NCBI GenBank assembly: GCA_046756405.1
Contig: JBHHWH010000048.1
Span: 1-19,481 of the forward strand
Length of the DNA stretch: 19,481 nt
From: JBHHWH01 sp046756405
GTDB lineage: Bacteria > Actinomycetota > Acidimicrobiia > Spongiisociales > ZC4RG35
Direction: 5' to 3'
Both the position numbers and the translations under genes were made by a program. The notes under the pieces are model-generated. The model was not told the origin of the DNA and searched no databases. It saw nothing but the letters and a program-made list of their open reading frames with translations. Shown in pieces: positions 1 to 6,871 of the stretch (position 1 is the stretch's first letter; every line of letters begins with the position of its first letter).

Positions 1-1234
1 GGAGCGAGCCAACTTCGAGGCCTTCCTCCAGATCCCAGAGGTGAACCGCAGCGAAGTCAACGCCGGCTCGGTGAAGGGGTCCCAGCTTCTCCAGCCCCTC
101 TTCGAATTCTCCGGCGCCTGCGCCGGCTGTGGGGAGACCCCCTACTTGAAGCTGCTGACCCAGCTCATGGGCGACCGGATGATCGTTGCCAACGCCACGG
201 GATGCTCCTCCATCTACGGGGGGAACCTGCCCACCACCCCCTGGACGGTAAACACCGAAGGTCGCGGACCTGCCTGGTCCAACAGCCTGTTCGAGGACAA
301 CGCCGAGTTCGGTCTTGGGATGCGGCTGGCCTTGGAAGCTCAGCGCGACGACGCGATCCTCCTGGTCACCGCCCTGGCCCCGGACCTGGGTGAGCTGGCG
401 GTGGAGATCCTGGAAACCGCCGAGAACCCGGACCGCTCCGATCCCGATGCCCTGGTGGAGCTGCAGCGGGGCCAGGTGGAGCGGCTGAAAAAGGCCCTCG
501 CCGGGATGGAGGGTCCCCTGCCAAGACGGCTGGAGGGAGTGGCCGACGCCCTGGTGGATACGTCCATCTGGATCGTCGGTGGCGACGGGTGGGCCTACGA
601 CATCGGCTTCGGTGGTCTGGACCACGTCCTCGCCTCGGGCCGCAACGTCAACATCCTGGTGCTCGACACCGAGGTGTACTCCAACACCGGCGGCCAGGCA
701 TCCAAGGCCACGCCCCGGGCGGCGATCGCCAAGTTCGCCGCCGGCGGTAAGGCCACCGGCAAGAAGGACCTGGGGCAGATCGCCATGTCCTACGGGAACG
801 TCTATGTATCTCAGATCGCCATCGGAGCCAACCCCACTCAGGCGGTGAAGACCTTCATCGAAGCCGAAGCCCACGAGGGAGTCTCCCTGGTCATCGCCTA
901 CAGCCCCTGCATCGCCCACGGCATCGACATGTCCACGATGATGAGCCACCAGAAGGAGGCGGCGGAGTCTGGCTACTGGCCCCTCTATCGGTACGACCCG
1001 GCCCGGGAGGCCCAGGGTCTCCCCGGCCTGCGGCTGGACAGCCGCAGGCCCACGATGCGGTTTACCGAGTTCGCCAGCAAGGAGACCCGGTTTGCCATGC
1101 TGCGTAAGGTCGACCCGGAACGGGCCGACAAGCTGCTGGCCCAGGCCCAGCAGGACATCGATAATCGCTGGCACCTCTACGAGCAGATGGTGAACGTCCA
1201 CCGGACGGCCGAGTACACGGAGATGGAGGAATGA
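1..1234 (+). CDS. nifJ: Pyruvate:ferredoxin (flavodoxin) oxidoreductase, C-terminal third (5' end outside window)
   Basis: This enzyme oxidises pyruvate with CoA to acetyl-CoA and CO2 and reduces ferredoxin or flavodoxin; it can also run in reverse. The frame is open from base 2 with no start, so the gene continues upstream. About 410 codons remain of a family usually near 1,170-1,200 residues. Counted from the in-frame GTG at 41, CAGCGETPY (C27, C30), ATGCSSIYGG (C55) and the Cys of SPCIAHGID supply the four cysteines of the proximal 4Fe-4S cluster. GDGWAYDIGFGG followed by LDTEVYSNTGGQ is the thiamine-diphosphate/Mg binding region. The GTG at 41 is internal, because the codons before it read ERANFEAFLQIPE, typical PFOR linker sequence. 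The TGA overlaps the next ATG by 4 bases (ATGA), implying translational coupling. The symbol is the generic one for fused PFOR. Confidence 0.95.
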   Translation, partial: ERANFEAFLQIPEVNRSEVNAGSVKGSQLLQPLFEFSGACAGCGETPYLKLLTQLMGDRMIVANATGCSSIYGGNLPTTPWTVNTEGRGPAWSNSLFEDNAEFGLGMRLALEAQRDDAILLVTALAPDLGELAVEILETAENPDRSDPDALVELQRGQVERLKKALAGMEGPLPRRLEGVADALVDTSIWIVGGDGWAYDIGFGGLDHVLASGRNVNILVLDTEVYSNTGGQASKATPRAAIAKFAAGGKATGKKDLGQIAMSYGNVYVSQIAIGANPTQAVKTFIEAEAHEGVSLVIAYSPCIAHGIDMSTMMSHQKEAAESGYWPLYRYDPAREAQGLPGLRLDSRRPTMRFTEFASKETRFAMLRKVDPERADKLLAQAQQDIDNRWHLYEQMVNVHRTAEYTEMEE

Positions 1235-2238
1235 GCACAGACCTGTCCACGAACTACCTGGGCCTGGAGCTGGCCCACCCCATCGTCCCCTCCGCCTCGC
1301 CCCTCACCGGAGACATCGACCACATCCACGCCCTCGTCGAGGCGGGTGCCCCGGCGGTGGTGCTGCCCAGCCTGTTCGAGGAGCAGATCGAACACGACGC
1401 CCTGGCGGTGCACTTCGCCCTGGAGATGGGAGCCGACGGCTTCGGGGAGGCACCGGCGGGATTCTTCCCCCATCTCGACGACTACAACACCGGGCCCGAG
1501 GAGTATCTGAAGCTGATCCGTCGGGCCAAAGAAGAGGTGGACGTTCCCGTCATCGCCAGCCTCAACGGCATCACCACCGGAGGGTGGACCCTCTACGCCG
1601 AGATCCTTCGTGACCAGGGATGCGACGCCATCGAGCTCAACACCTACCGGATCTCGGGGAACATCGAAGAAACCTCGGCGCAGGTGGAGGACTCCTACCT
1701 GCGTCTGGTGGAGATGGTCCGGGCAAAGCTGGACATCCCGCTGGCGGTCAAGATCGGGCCCTACTTCTCCTCCATCGGGGACATGGCCCGGCGCCTGGTG
1801 GACGCCGGCGCCGACGCCCTGGTGATCTTCAACCGCTTCTACCAGCCCGACATCGACCTCGACACCCTCCACGTCACCCCAAACGTGGTGCTGTCGGACC
1901 CGGTGGAACTGAGGCTCGTGCTGCGGTGGCTGGCCATCCTCTACGCCCGGGTCGACTGTGAGCTGGCAGCCACCTCCGGGGTCTACGAATCCGAAGACGC
2001 CCTCAAGGCGATCCTCGCCGGAGCGACCGTGGTGATGATGGCCTCGGCCCTGCTCCGCCACGGACCGGAGCGACTCACCGAGGTGAGGGACGGGGTAGAG
2101 GCCTGGCTCACCGAGCGGGATTACCGCTCCGTGGAGCAAGCCCGAGGAAGTCTCAGCTACTCAGCAGTCCCCGACCCCACAGTGTTCGAGCGGGCCAGCT
2201 ACATGAAGACCCTCAGGTCCTACGTCCCCACCTGGTGA
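1231..2238 (+). CDS. Dihydroorotate dehydrogenase-like FMN protein coupled to PFOR
   Basis: A 335-residue TIM-barrel flavoprotein of the dihydroorotate-dehydrogenase-like group. It starts with the family N-terminus (TNYLGLELAHPIVPSASPLT) and has ASLNGITTGGW, the AELNTYRISGN-type strand, AVKIGPYFSS with the barrel lysine, and a C-terminal FMN-phosphate region (TSGVYESEDALKAILAGA, MMASALL). The usual class 1 catalytic-loop signature of true PyrD is not evident, so pyrimidine synthesis is unlikely to be its role. Proteins of this type often sit beside or fused to pyruvate:ferredoxin oxidoreductase; the real substrate is not known to me. The ATG overlaps the upstream TGA by 4 bases, with GGAGG ending one base before it, so translation is probably coupled to the PFOR. 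Family certain, function unknown. Confidence 0.85.
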   Translation: MSTDLSTNYLGLELAHPIVPSASPLTGDIDHIHALVEAGAPAVVLPSLFEEQIEHDALAVHFALEMGADGFGEAPAGFFPHLDDYNTGPEEYLKLIRRAKEEVDVPVIASLNGITTGGWTLYAEILRDQGCDAIELNTYRISGNIEETSAQVEDSYLRLVEMVRAKLDIPLAVKIGPYFSSIGDMARRLVDAGADALVIFNRFYQPDIDLDTLHVTPNVVLSDPVELRLVLRWLAILYARVDCELAATSGVYESEDALKAILAGATVVMMASALLRHGPERLTEVRDGVEAWLTERDYRSVEQARGSLSYSAVPDPTVFERASYMKTLRSYVPTW

Positions 2239-2276
2239 GCGACAATCACTAGCCCGACCTGCGAACCTAATGCACC

Positions 2277-2296
2277 AGGGGCCATATCTGGCCCCT
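2277..2296. terminator. Hairpin between convergent genes, probable bidirectional terminator
   Basis: Perfect 8-bp stem, AGGGGCCA and TGGCCCCT around a TATC loop, in the 87-base gap between the stop of the DHOD-like gene (2238) and the stop of the cysteine synthase-rhodanese gene (2326) on the other strand. Position and symmetry fit termination from both sides. No T-run follows on either strand, so this is not a classical intrinsic terminator. Confidence 0.5.
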
Positions 2297-2325
2297 TGCG
2301 GAAAGAGAACGCTCCTCGGTCGGGC

Positions 2326-3675
2326 TCAGCCCTTCTCCACCGGTAGGCCTCGCTCTGCCCACCCGATGGTGCCCTCGTTGACACTGCGGGCGTTGTGGTA
2401 GCCGAGGCTGTGGAGATAGAGGACTCCAGCGAGGGAGAGGTTCCCCCGATTGCAGATGCTCAAGATCGGGGCGTCCTTGTCTTCGGGAAGCTGGTCGAGG
2501 TGTTCGGGTAGATACAGCAGAGGGATGTTCACCGCTCCCGGAACATGGGCCGCGGCGTACTGGTCGGTCTCCCTGACATCGATCACCGGCGCTCCCCCCT
2601 CAACCAGCTCGACGGCTTCGTCGAGGTCGATGGTCAGGTTGGGGGCAGTGCGAGCGTTGCGGATCATCGAGTCCAAAAGCGCCTCCCGCGGGCTCTTCGC
2701 CGGCAGCGGAGCGGCGCCGTTCATCCCGGAAATGTGGCGGCTCACCGACGAGGCGTACTTGAAGACGCTGTCGGGGAACATCACCACCACCTTCAAACCC
2801 GGCTCGTCGGGCACGGTCTCGAAAACCCCGGCCAGGGCGAGGCCCGAGCTGGGACCGGCCGGGATGGACTCCTCCCGGTTGATGCGGTGGCACAGCTCGT
2901 AGGCCCGGGTGTTGTCGATCTCCACCAGCCCGTCGTAGTTCTCCGGCTCGAAGAAGGCGGTCTGGCGAAGCTGGCGGAGGCTGCGCACCCCGGGAATGTC
3001 GTGGCCCTCGGCGGGGTGGACCCCGATGACCTTCGCCGTCGGGTCCTGCTCTTTTAGGTAACGGCCGGTGCCGGTGATGGTGCCGCAGGTCCCAAGGGCT
3101 GCAACGAGGTGGGTGACCTCCCCATCGGTTTGGCGCCACACCTCGGGCCCGGTGGTCCTGTAGTGGGCCTCCGGGTTGGCCTCATTGGAGTACTGGTTGG
3201 GCATGTGAACGCCAGGCTGGCGAGCCAGTTCGGCGGCCCGGGCGATAGCACCTTCGGGGGCCCAGGGGGCAGGGCAAAGATCGTCGTCCAGTTCCTCGAC
3301 GTTGGCACCGAAGAACCTGAGGATGGTGCGCTTCTCCTGGGGAATGGCATTGGAGAGAGGAGTAGTCAGGTCGTACCCGCGGGCGTTGGCGATCATCGCC
3401 ATGGCCAGACCGGTGTTGCCCGAGGTGGGCTCGACAAGCTGGCGGCGGTCTCCCACGTCTCCTTTCTCCTCGGCGGAGCGGATGAGGTTGGCGGCGATGC
3501 GGTCCTTCACCGACCCGAAGGGGTTGTACCACTCCAGCTTGGCGAAGACCTCGGTGCACTCGTAGGGAGTAACGGCGTTGAGCCGCACCAGGGGCGTGGG
3601 GTTGTCGACCCCGGGTAGAAGGTCCAGGATCGAGTCGTAGACCCGGACGTCGGATGGTGTCTTCGTGTTGTGCAT
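2326..3675 (-). CDS. Cysteine synthase (CysM-like PLP enzyme) fused to a C-terminal rhodanese domain
   Basis: A 449-residue two-domain protein. Residues 1 to about 320 are a fold-type II PLP enzyme: K57 in NPFGSVKDR is the Schiff-base lysine, PTSGNTG (83-89) binds the substrate carboxylate, GTCGTITGTG (195-204) binds the PLP phosphate, and GPSSG (274-278) lies near the pyridine ring. NPEAHYRTTGPEVW resembles mycobacterial CysM (O-phosphoserine type) more than CysK. Residues about 345-449 are a rhodanese domain (VIDVRETDQYAAAHVPGAVN) with active-site C408 in CNRGNLS. It probably makes cysteine from an activated serine, with the rhodanese handling a persulfide or thiosulfate sulfur donor; this coupling is inferred. 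GGAG lies 8 bases before the ATG. A 16-base inverted repeat lies in the short gap after znuB. A cystathionine beta-synthase-type reaction is the main alternative. Confidence 0.85.
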   Translation of the reverse strand: MHNTKTPSDVRVYDSILDLLPGVDNPTPLVRLNAVTPYECTEVFAKLEWYNPFGSVKDRIAANLIRSAEEKGDVGDRRQLVEPTSGNTGLAMAMIANARGYDLTTPLSNAIPQEKRTILRFFGANVEELDDDLCPAPWAPEGAIARAAELARQPGVHMPNQYSNEANPEAHYRTTGPEVWRQTDGEVTHLVAALGTCGTITGTGRYLKEQDPTAKVIGVHPAEGHDIPGVRSLRQLRQTAFFEPENYDGLVEIDNTRAYELCHRINREESIPAGPSSGLALAGVFETVPDEPGLKVVVMFPDSVFKYASSVSRHISGMNGAAPLPAKSPREALLDSMIRNARTAPNLTIDLDEAVELVEGGAPVIDVRETDQYAAAHVPGAVNIPLLYLPEHLDQLPEDKDAPILSICNRGNLSLAGVLYLHSLGYHNARSVNEGTIGWAERGLPVEKG

Positions 3676-3708
3676 GTGTTCTCCGGCCTAAACGGTTGTG
3701 GTATTTAA

Positions 3709-3724
3709 CACTACCTGAGTAGTG
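3709..3724. promoter_or_regulatory. Inverted repeat upstream of the cysteine synthase-rhodanese gene, candidate operator
   Basis: CACTAC-CTGA-GTAGTG is a perfect 6+4+6 dyad in the 72-base gap between the znuB stop (3748) and the cysteine synthase start (3675). On the - strand it is followed by TTAAAT, a possible -10, with ACATTT 17 bases upstream of that as a weak -35. A repressor on the dyad would then cover the promoter spacer. Size and place fit an Rrf2- or TetR-type site, but I cannot assign the regulator. It could also act as a short terminator for znuB, though no T-run follows. Confidence 0.4.
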
Positions 3725-3747
3725 GAAATGTCGATAGGCCAGCCGAG

Positions 3748-4587
3748 TCAGCTACGGACGGCGATAGCGCGTCGACCCTTCGCCAGCGAACGCACGCTAA
3801 GCACGGCGAAGAAGAGGAAGATCGGCACCACCGCCATAGTCGCTGAGCCTGAAGTTCCCAGGTAGAAGCTGATTACGAGGCCGAGTACTACCGAGACGAC
3901 GCCGATCACGGCAGCCGCGGCCATGATGGCGGGAACTCGACGCACGAACAGTGCAGCGGTGGCTGGCGGTCCCACCATGAGACCGAAGACGAGCAGGGTT
4001 CCCACGGTCTGGAACGAGCCGACGATGCCGAGGGTTACCAGACCCAACAGGGCCATGTGGGCCAGCCGCGGCCGAAGCCCCAGAAGCTCGGCTTTCTGCT
4101 CGTTGAAGGCCAGGACCAGCAGCGGGCGGTACAGCAGCACCGACACCACAAGGGTCACCACCGCCACCACGGCCAGGTTGACGATGTCTGCCTGGGTCAC
4201 CCCCAGGGCGTCGCCGAAGAGGATGCTGGTCAGGCTGCCCGCGTAGGAAGAACTGGCCGAGATCAGGATCACACCCAGCCCCAGCATGCCCACAAATAGC
4301 AGTCCGATTCCGGTGTCTTCGGAAAAGGAGGTCTGGCGGTGAACCAGGTTGATCCCGAAGACCATCACCGCGGCTCCCACGGCGGCTCCCAGCAGGGGGC
4401 TGAAGTCGAAGAGCACCGCGAGGGCGATGCCGGGAATCACCCCGTGAATCAGGGCATCACCCAGGAAGGTCATCCCACGGATCACTACCCAGGTTCCAAT
4501 CACCGCCAGGGCAACCGCGGCCATGGAGCCTCCGACCACAGCACGCAGCTGAAAGCCATAGGCGAAGGGTTCGGTGAGCCACTCCAT
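3748..4587 (-). CDS. znuB: Metal (probably zinc) ABC transporter permease, ABC-3 family
   Basis: An integral membrane permease of the ZnuB/MntB/TroC family, 279 residues with about eight hydrophobic segments. The N-terminus MEWLTEPFAYGFQLRA, then TWVVIRGMTFLGDALIHGVIPGIALA, is the classic start of this family. SFSEDTGIGLLFVGMLGLGVIL and the late cytoplasmic loop LRPRLAHMALLGLVTLGIV also match. The frame is open 30 codons further upstream, into the end of znuA, but the family N-terminus begins at the ATG at 4587, so I use that. No strong Shine-Dalgarno precedes it and a GTG directly before is possible. It lies 25 bases after the znuA stop and is surely co-transcribed with it; the ATPase is on the opposite strand at 6031. 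The zinc assignment comes from its partner genes. Confidence 0.88.
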   Translation of the reverse strand: MEWLTEPFAYGFQLRAVVGGSMAAVALAVIGTWVVIRGMTFLGDALIHGVIPGIALAVLFDFSPLLGAAVGAAVMVFGINLVHRQTSFSEDTGIGLLFVGMLGLGVILISASSSYAGSLTSILFGDALGVTQADIVNLAVVAVVTLVVSVLLYRPLLVLAFNEQKAELLGLRPRLAHMALLGLVTLGIVGSFQTVGTLLVFGLMVGPPATAALFVRRVPAIMAAAAVIGVVSVVLGLVISFYLGTSGSATMAVVPIFLFFAVLSVRSLAKGRRAIAVRS

Positions 4588-4612
4588 CACACTGAACCGT
4601 AGCCCCGGGTAG

Positions 4613-5569
4613 TCATCTGAGGGCCTCGGCGATGAGCCGGGCGTCGGTGAGGAGCATCCCGACGAGGGTCTCCGCACCTGAGCCGGGCGCGCCCAGGGAG
4701 CCGGTGTAAAGCCTCACCACTGCCACGGGTCGTCCCGCCTCGGCAGCTACAGCCTCGGCCAGAGCCAGGGGCTGGGTGGTCTCGGCAAAGATGGCCGGAA
4801 CGCCACGAACCCGGATCAACTCCACCAGCGCCGCCAGGTCGGCAGAGCTCGGCTCCCCCAACGTGGAACCTCCAGGAATGACCGCACCCAACACTTCGAG
4901 GCCATAGCGATCAGCAAAGTAACCCAGAGCCTCGTGGTTGGTCACCAGGACACGCCTCTCCTCAGGGATGTCTGCCAGAAGCCCGACGATCTCTTCGTGG
5001 GCCGCCTCCAGCTTGGAGACATAGGACTCAGCCCGAGAAGCCCAATCAACCTCGGGGGCAATGTCGGCGAGTTCGGCGGCGATGAGCCGGGCTGCCTCCA
5101 CCATGCGAAGCGGATCCATCCACACGTGAGGGTCACAACCCACCCCTGACTCAGGATCGCAGGGGACATCACCCAACGGGAGGGGATCAAGTCGCGGGCC
5201 CACCTCCAAGACCTTGACCCCGTCTGCGGCCGCTGCGGCAAGGACGTCGGCCAGGGTCTCCTCCAGGCCCAGCCCGTTGGCCACCACCAGATCGGCCTGT
5301 CGCAATCGGGCCACCTGACGCGGTGACGCCTGGTACTCATGGGGATCGGTGCCCGATGGGATCAGAACCTCGACCTCGGCCTCGCCGTCAACAAGGTTGA
5401 CTACAACATCTCCGAGAATCGATGTAGTCGTCACCACCAAGGGCGCTGCTTGTTGGGGGAAGGGCTCCTCCACCGCCGGGGAGCAAGCGGCGGCGATCAT
5501 GGCGAGGCTGACGAGCAGACTGCCTCCGCGGAGTCGGCCGTTATCGGCTATAGTGAGAATAGTTCTCAT
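4613..5569 (-). CDS. znuA: Metal-binding lipoprotein of a ZnuA/TroA-type ABC transporter, probably zinc
   Basis: A 318-residue cluster A-I solute-binding protein. Residues 15-29 form a lipoprotein signal (LLVSLAMIAAAC) with C29 as the lipidated cysteine. VTTTSILGDVV begins the mature domain. Metal ligands by family pattern are H77 (SGTDPHEYQ), H148 (DPHVWMDP) and H212 (NHEALGYFADRYGL). Three histidines favour zinc; manganese proteins usually have Glu at the third place. At the place of the fourth Asp of TroA/PsaA (LYTDSLG-type) this protein has G290 (LYTGSLG). There is no long His-rich loop; a short loop holds C137 and C145. The frame is open 142 codons upstream, but that part is antisense to the regulator gene; the ATG at 5569 gives the signal peptide and has GGTAGGG 8 bases upstream. 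The start codon lies within the Zur/Fur-type palindrome. Confidence 0.88.
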   Translation of the reverse strand: MRTILTIADNGRLRGGSLLVSLAMIAAACSPAVEEPFPQQAAPLVVTTTSILGDVVVNLVDGEAEVEVLIPSGTDPHEYQASPRQVARLRQADLVVANGLGLEETLADVLAAAAADGVKVLEVGPRLDPLPLGDVPCDPESGVGCDPHVWMDPLRMVEAARLIAAELADIAPEVDWASRAESYVSKLEAAHEEIVGLLADIPEERRVLVTNHEALGYFADRYGLEVLGAVIPGGSTLGEPSSADLAALVELIRVRGVPAIFAETTQPLALAEAVAAEAGRPVAVVRLYTGSLGAPGSGAETLVGMLLTDARLIAEALR

Positions 5570-5572
5570 TAT
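5550..5572. promoter_or_regulatory. Zur/Fur-type operator shared by the divergent metal-uptake genes
   Basis: The core TGAGAATAGTTCTCA (5554-5568) has perfect 6-base arms, TGAGAA and TTCTCA, around TAG. ATA at 5550-5552 and TAT at 5570-5572 extend the dyad to 23 bases with one mismatched pair per side. It fits the TGAnAAnnnTTnTCA pattern of Zur/Fur boxes and resembles actinobacterial Zur sites. It covers the znuA start codon (5567-5569) and ends 12 bases before the regulator's ATG (5585), so a bound dimer should block both directions. Binding by the neighbouring regulator is inferred. Confidence 0.75.
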
Positions 5573-5584
5573 TGAAACCCTACC

Positions 5585-6034
5585 ATGATCCCAGTGACTC
5601 ACCGAACCCTTGAAACTGACGTGGAACAGCGACTCCGGCGCCACGAGGCGCGCTTCACCCGTGGCCGGAGGCGAGTAGTTGAAGTCCTCGCTCGGGCCGA
5701 CGGCCCCCGATCTGCCGCCGAGCTCCTCGGAGATCTCGGACCTGAAGTCCCGGTCTCGTCGCTTTACCGTTCTCTGGCGGTGCTCGAAGAGGCCGGTGTT
5801 GTTACCCGTCACTTCGGGGCCCAGGGTGTCGCCCGCTACGAGCTCGCCGAGTGGCTGACCGGACACCATCACCACTTCGTCTGTGTCGACTGCGGAGCTA
5901 TAGAAGACGTTGCCCTCCCCCACGCTTACGAAGAACGAGTCGAGAAGCTGGTTGACGAAATAGGCAGCCTTTCGTCTTTCCTTCCCCACGGGCACACTCT
6001 GGAGATTGAAGGGCTGTGCTCGCGATGCGCATGA
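5585..6034 (+). CDS. zur: Fur-family metal-responsive repressor, probably zinc (Zur)
   Basis: A 149-residue Fur-family protein: N-terminal winged helix (helix-turn-helix about residues 43-73, SAAELL...PVSSLYRSLAVLEEAGVV) and C-terminal dimerisation domain. HHHHF (94-98), then C100-x2-C103 and C145-x2-C148, form the usual histidine cluster and structural zinc site. H135 and H137 (LPHGHTLEIEGLC) are further likely ligands. It represses genes when its metal is bound. Zinc is favoured by the divergent three-His binding protein, the TGAGAATAGTTCTCA box before the gene and the His-rich tail of the co-transcribed ATPase; Mn or Fe sensing cannot be excluded from sequence. The ATG has no Shine-Dalgarno (CCCTACC precedes it), which suggests a very short leader. 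Its TGA overlaps the ATPase ATG by 4 bases. Confidence 0.85.
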   Translation: MIPVTHRTLETDVEQRLRRHEARFTRGRRRVVEVLARADGPRSAAELLGDLGPEVPVSSLYRSLAVLEEAGVVTRHFGAQGVARYELAEWLTGHHHHFVCVDCGAIEDVALPHAYEERVEKLVDEIGSLSSFLPHGHTLEIEGLCSRCA

Positions 6035-6870
6035 CTGGGCCTGCGGTCAGGGCCCGGGACCTGGTGCTGGGCTACGGGGAGCGAAGGGCGCTCGACCGCT
6101 CCAGCTTCGAGGTCCCCCGGGCAAAGGTCACCGCCATCATCGGCCCCAACGGATCGGGCAAGTCCACCCTCCTCAGCGCCATCGCCGGACTGATCGAGCC
6201 CCTGGCCGGAGAGCTGGAAGTGCTCTCAGGTGTCGGGGAGCCACGGCGTATCTCCTATGTGCTTCAGACCACCAAGGTAAACGAGGCCCTTCCGGTGACA
6301 GTGGCCGAGGTGGTGACGATGGGTCGCTATTCCAGCGCCGGCCTCTACCGGCGCCTGGGTCCCGCCGACCGCCGGGCGGTGCTCGAAGCCATGGAGCGGA
6401 CCGGTGTCGTCGACCTGGCTCGGAGACATCTCCAGGAGCTATCCGGAGGCCAGAGGCAAAGAGTGTTCGTCGCCCAGGGCCTCGCCCAGGACCACGATCT
6501 GCTCCTCCTCGACGAGCCCCTCACCGCCATGGACATCACTGCCGCCCAGGCCGTCGACGAAGTGATCCACGACGAGATCGGGCGGGGATGCACGGTGGTA
6601 GTGACCACCCACGACCTCTCCGAAGCCCAGATCGCCGACCATGTGCTCCTCCTCGCCGGCCGTGTGGTGGCGTCCGGTCCGCCGGAGTCGGTGTTGACCG
6701 CCGCCAACCTGGCCGCGGCCTACGGCCCGGCGCTACTCCACTGGGAGGAGGGGCGTCTGCTCATCGATGATGCCGCCCACCGTCCCACCGAACCCAGGCA
6801 CGTCCACCGGGACCGCAGCATCCACCCCGAGTCCTCCCCCACCGACCTCCACGGTGACCACCGGGCCTAG
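6031..6870 (+). CDS. znuC: ATPase of the metal ABC transporter, with a His-rich C-terminal tail
   Basis: A 279-residue ABC ATPase that powers the ZnuA/ZnuB uptake system at the inner face of the membrane. Walker A is GPNGSGKST (38-46), the signature LSGGQRQR (137-144), Walker B LLLLDEP (157-163), and the switch histidine H194 is in TTHDLS. VTMGRYSSAGLYRRL is typical of metal-uptake ATPases. After the core fold ends near residue 245, about 32 residues carry six histidines (H250, H257, H259, H265, H274, H277), a possible zinc-binding tail. I chose the ATG at 6031, which overlaps the regulator's TGA (ATGA); GTG at 6016 and ATG at 6025 are in frame but lie deeper in the regulator gene. The stop is one base from the stop of the convergent hydrolase gene. 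Confidence 0.87.
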   Translation: MTGPAVRARDLVLGYGERRALDRSSFEVPRAKVTAIIGPNGSGKSTLLSAIAGLIEPLAGELEVLSGVGEPRRISYVLQTTKVNEALPVTVAEVVTMGRYSSAGLYRRLGPADRRAVLEAMERTGVVDLARRHLQELSGGQRQRVFVAQGLAQDHDLLLLDEPLTAMDITAAQAVDEVIHDEIGRGCTVVVTTHDLSEAQIADHVLLLAGRVVASGPPESVLTAANLAAAYGPALLHWEEGRLLIDDAAHRPTEPRHVHRDRSIHPESSPTDLHGDHRA

Positions 6871-6871
6871 C

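Noticed and set aside
1177..2139. 320-codon open frame on the - strand antisense to the DHOD-like gene
   Set aside because: Its translation is His-, Gly- and Val-rich without any domain, and the + strand frame has clear family motifs; it is a high-GC shadow.
5570..5995. Upstream extension of the znuA frame by 142 codons
   Set aside because: It lies fully antisense to the Fur-family gene, and the lipoprotein signal begins only after the ATG at 5569.
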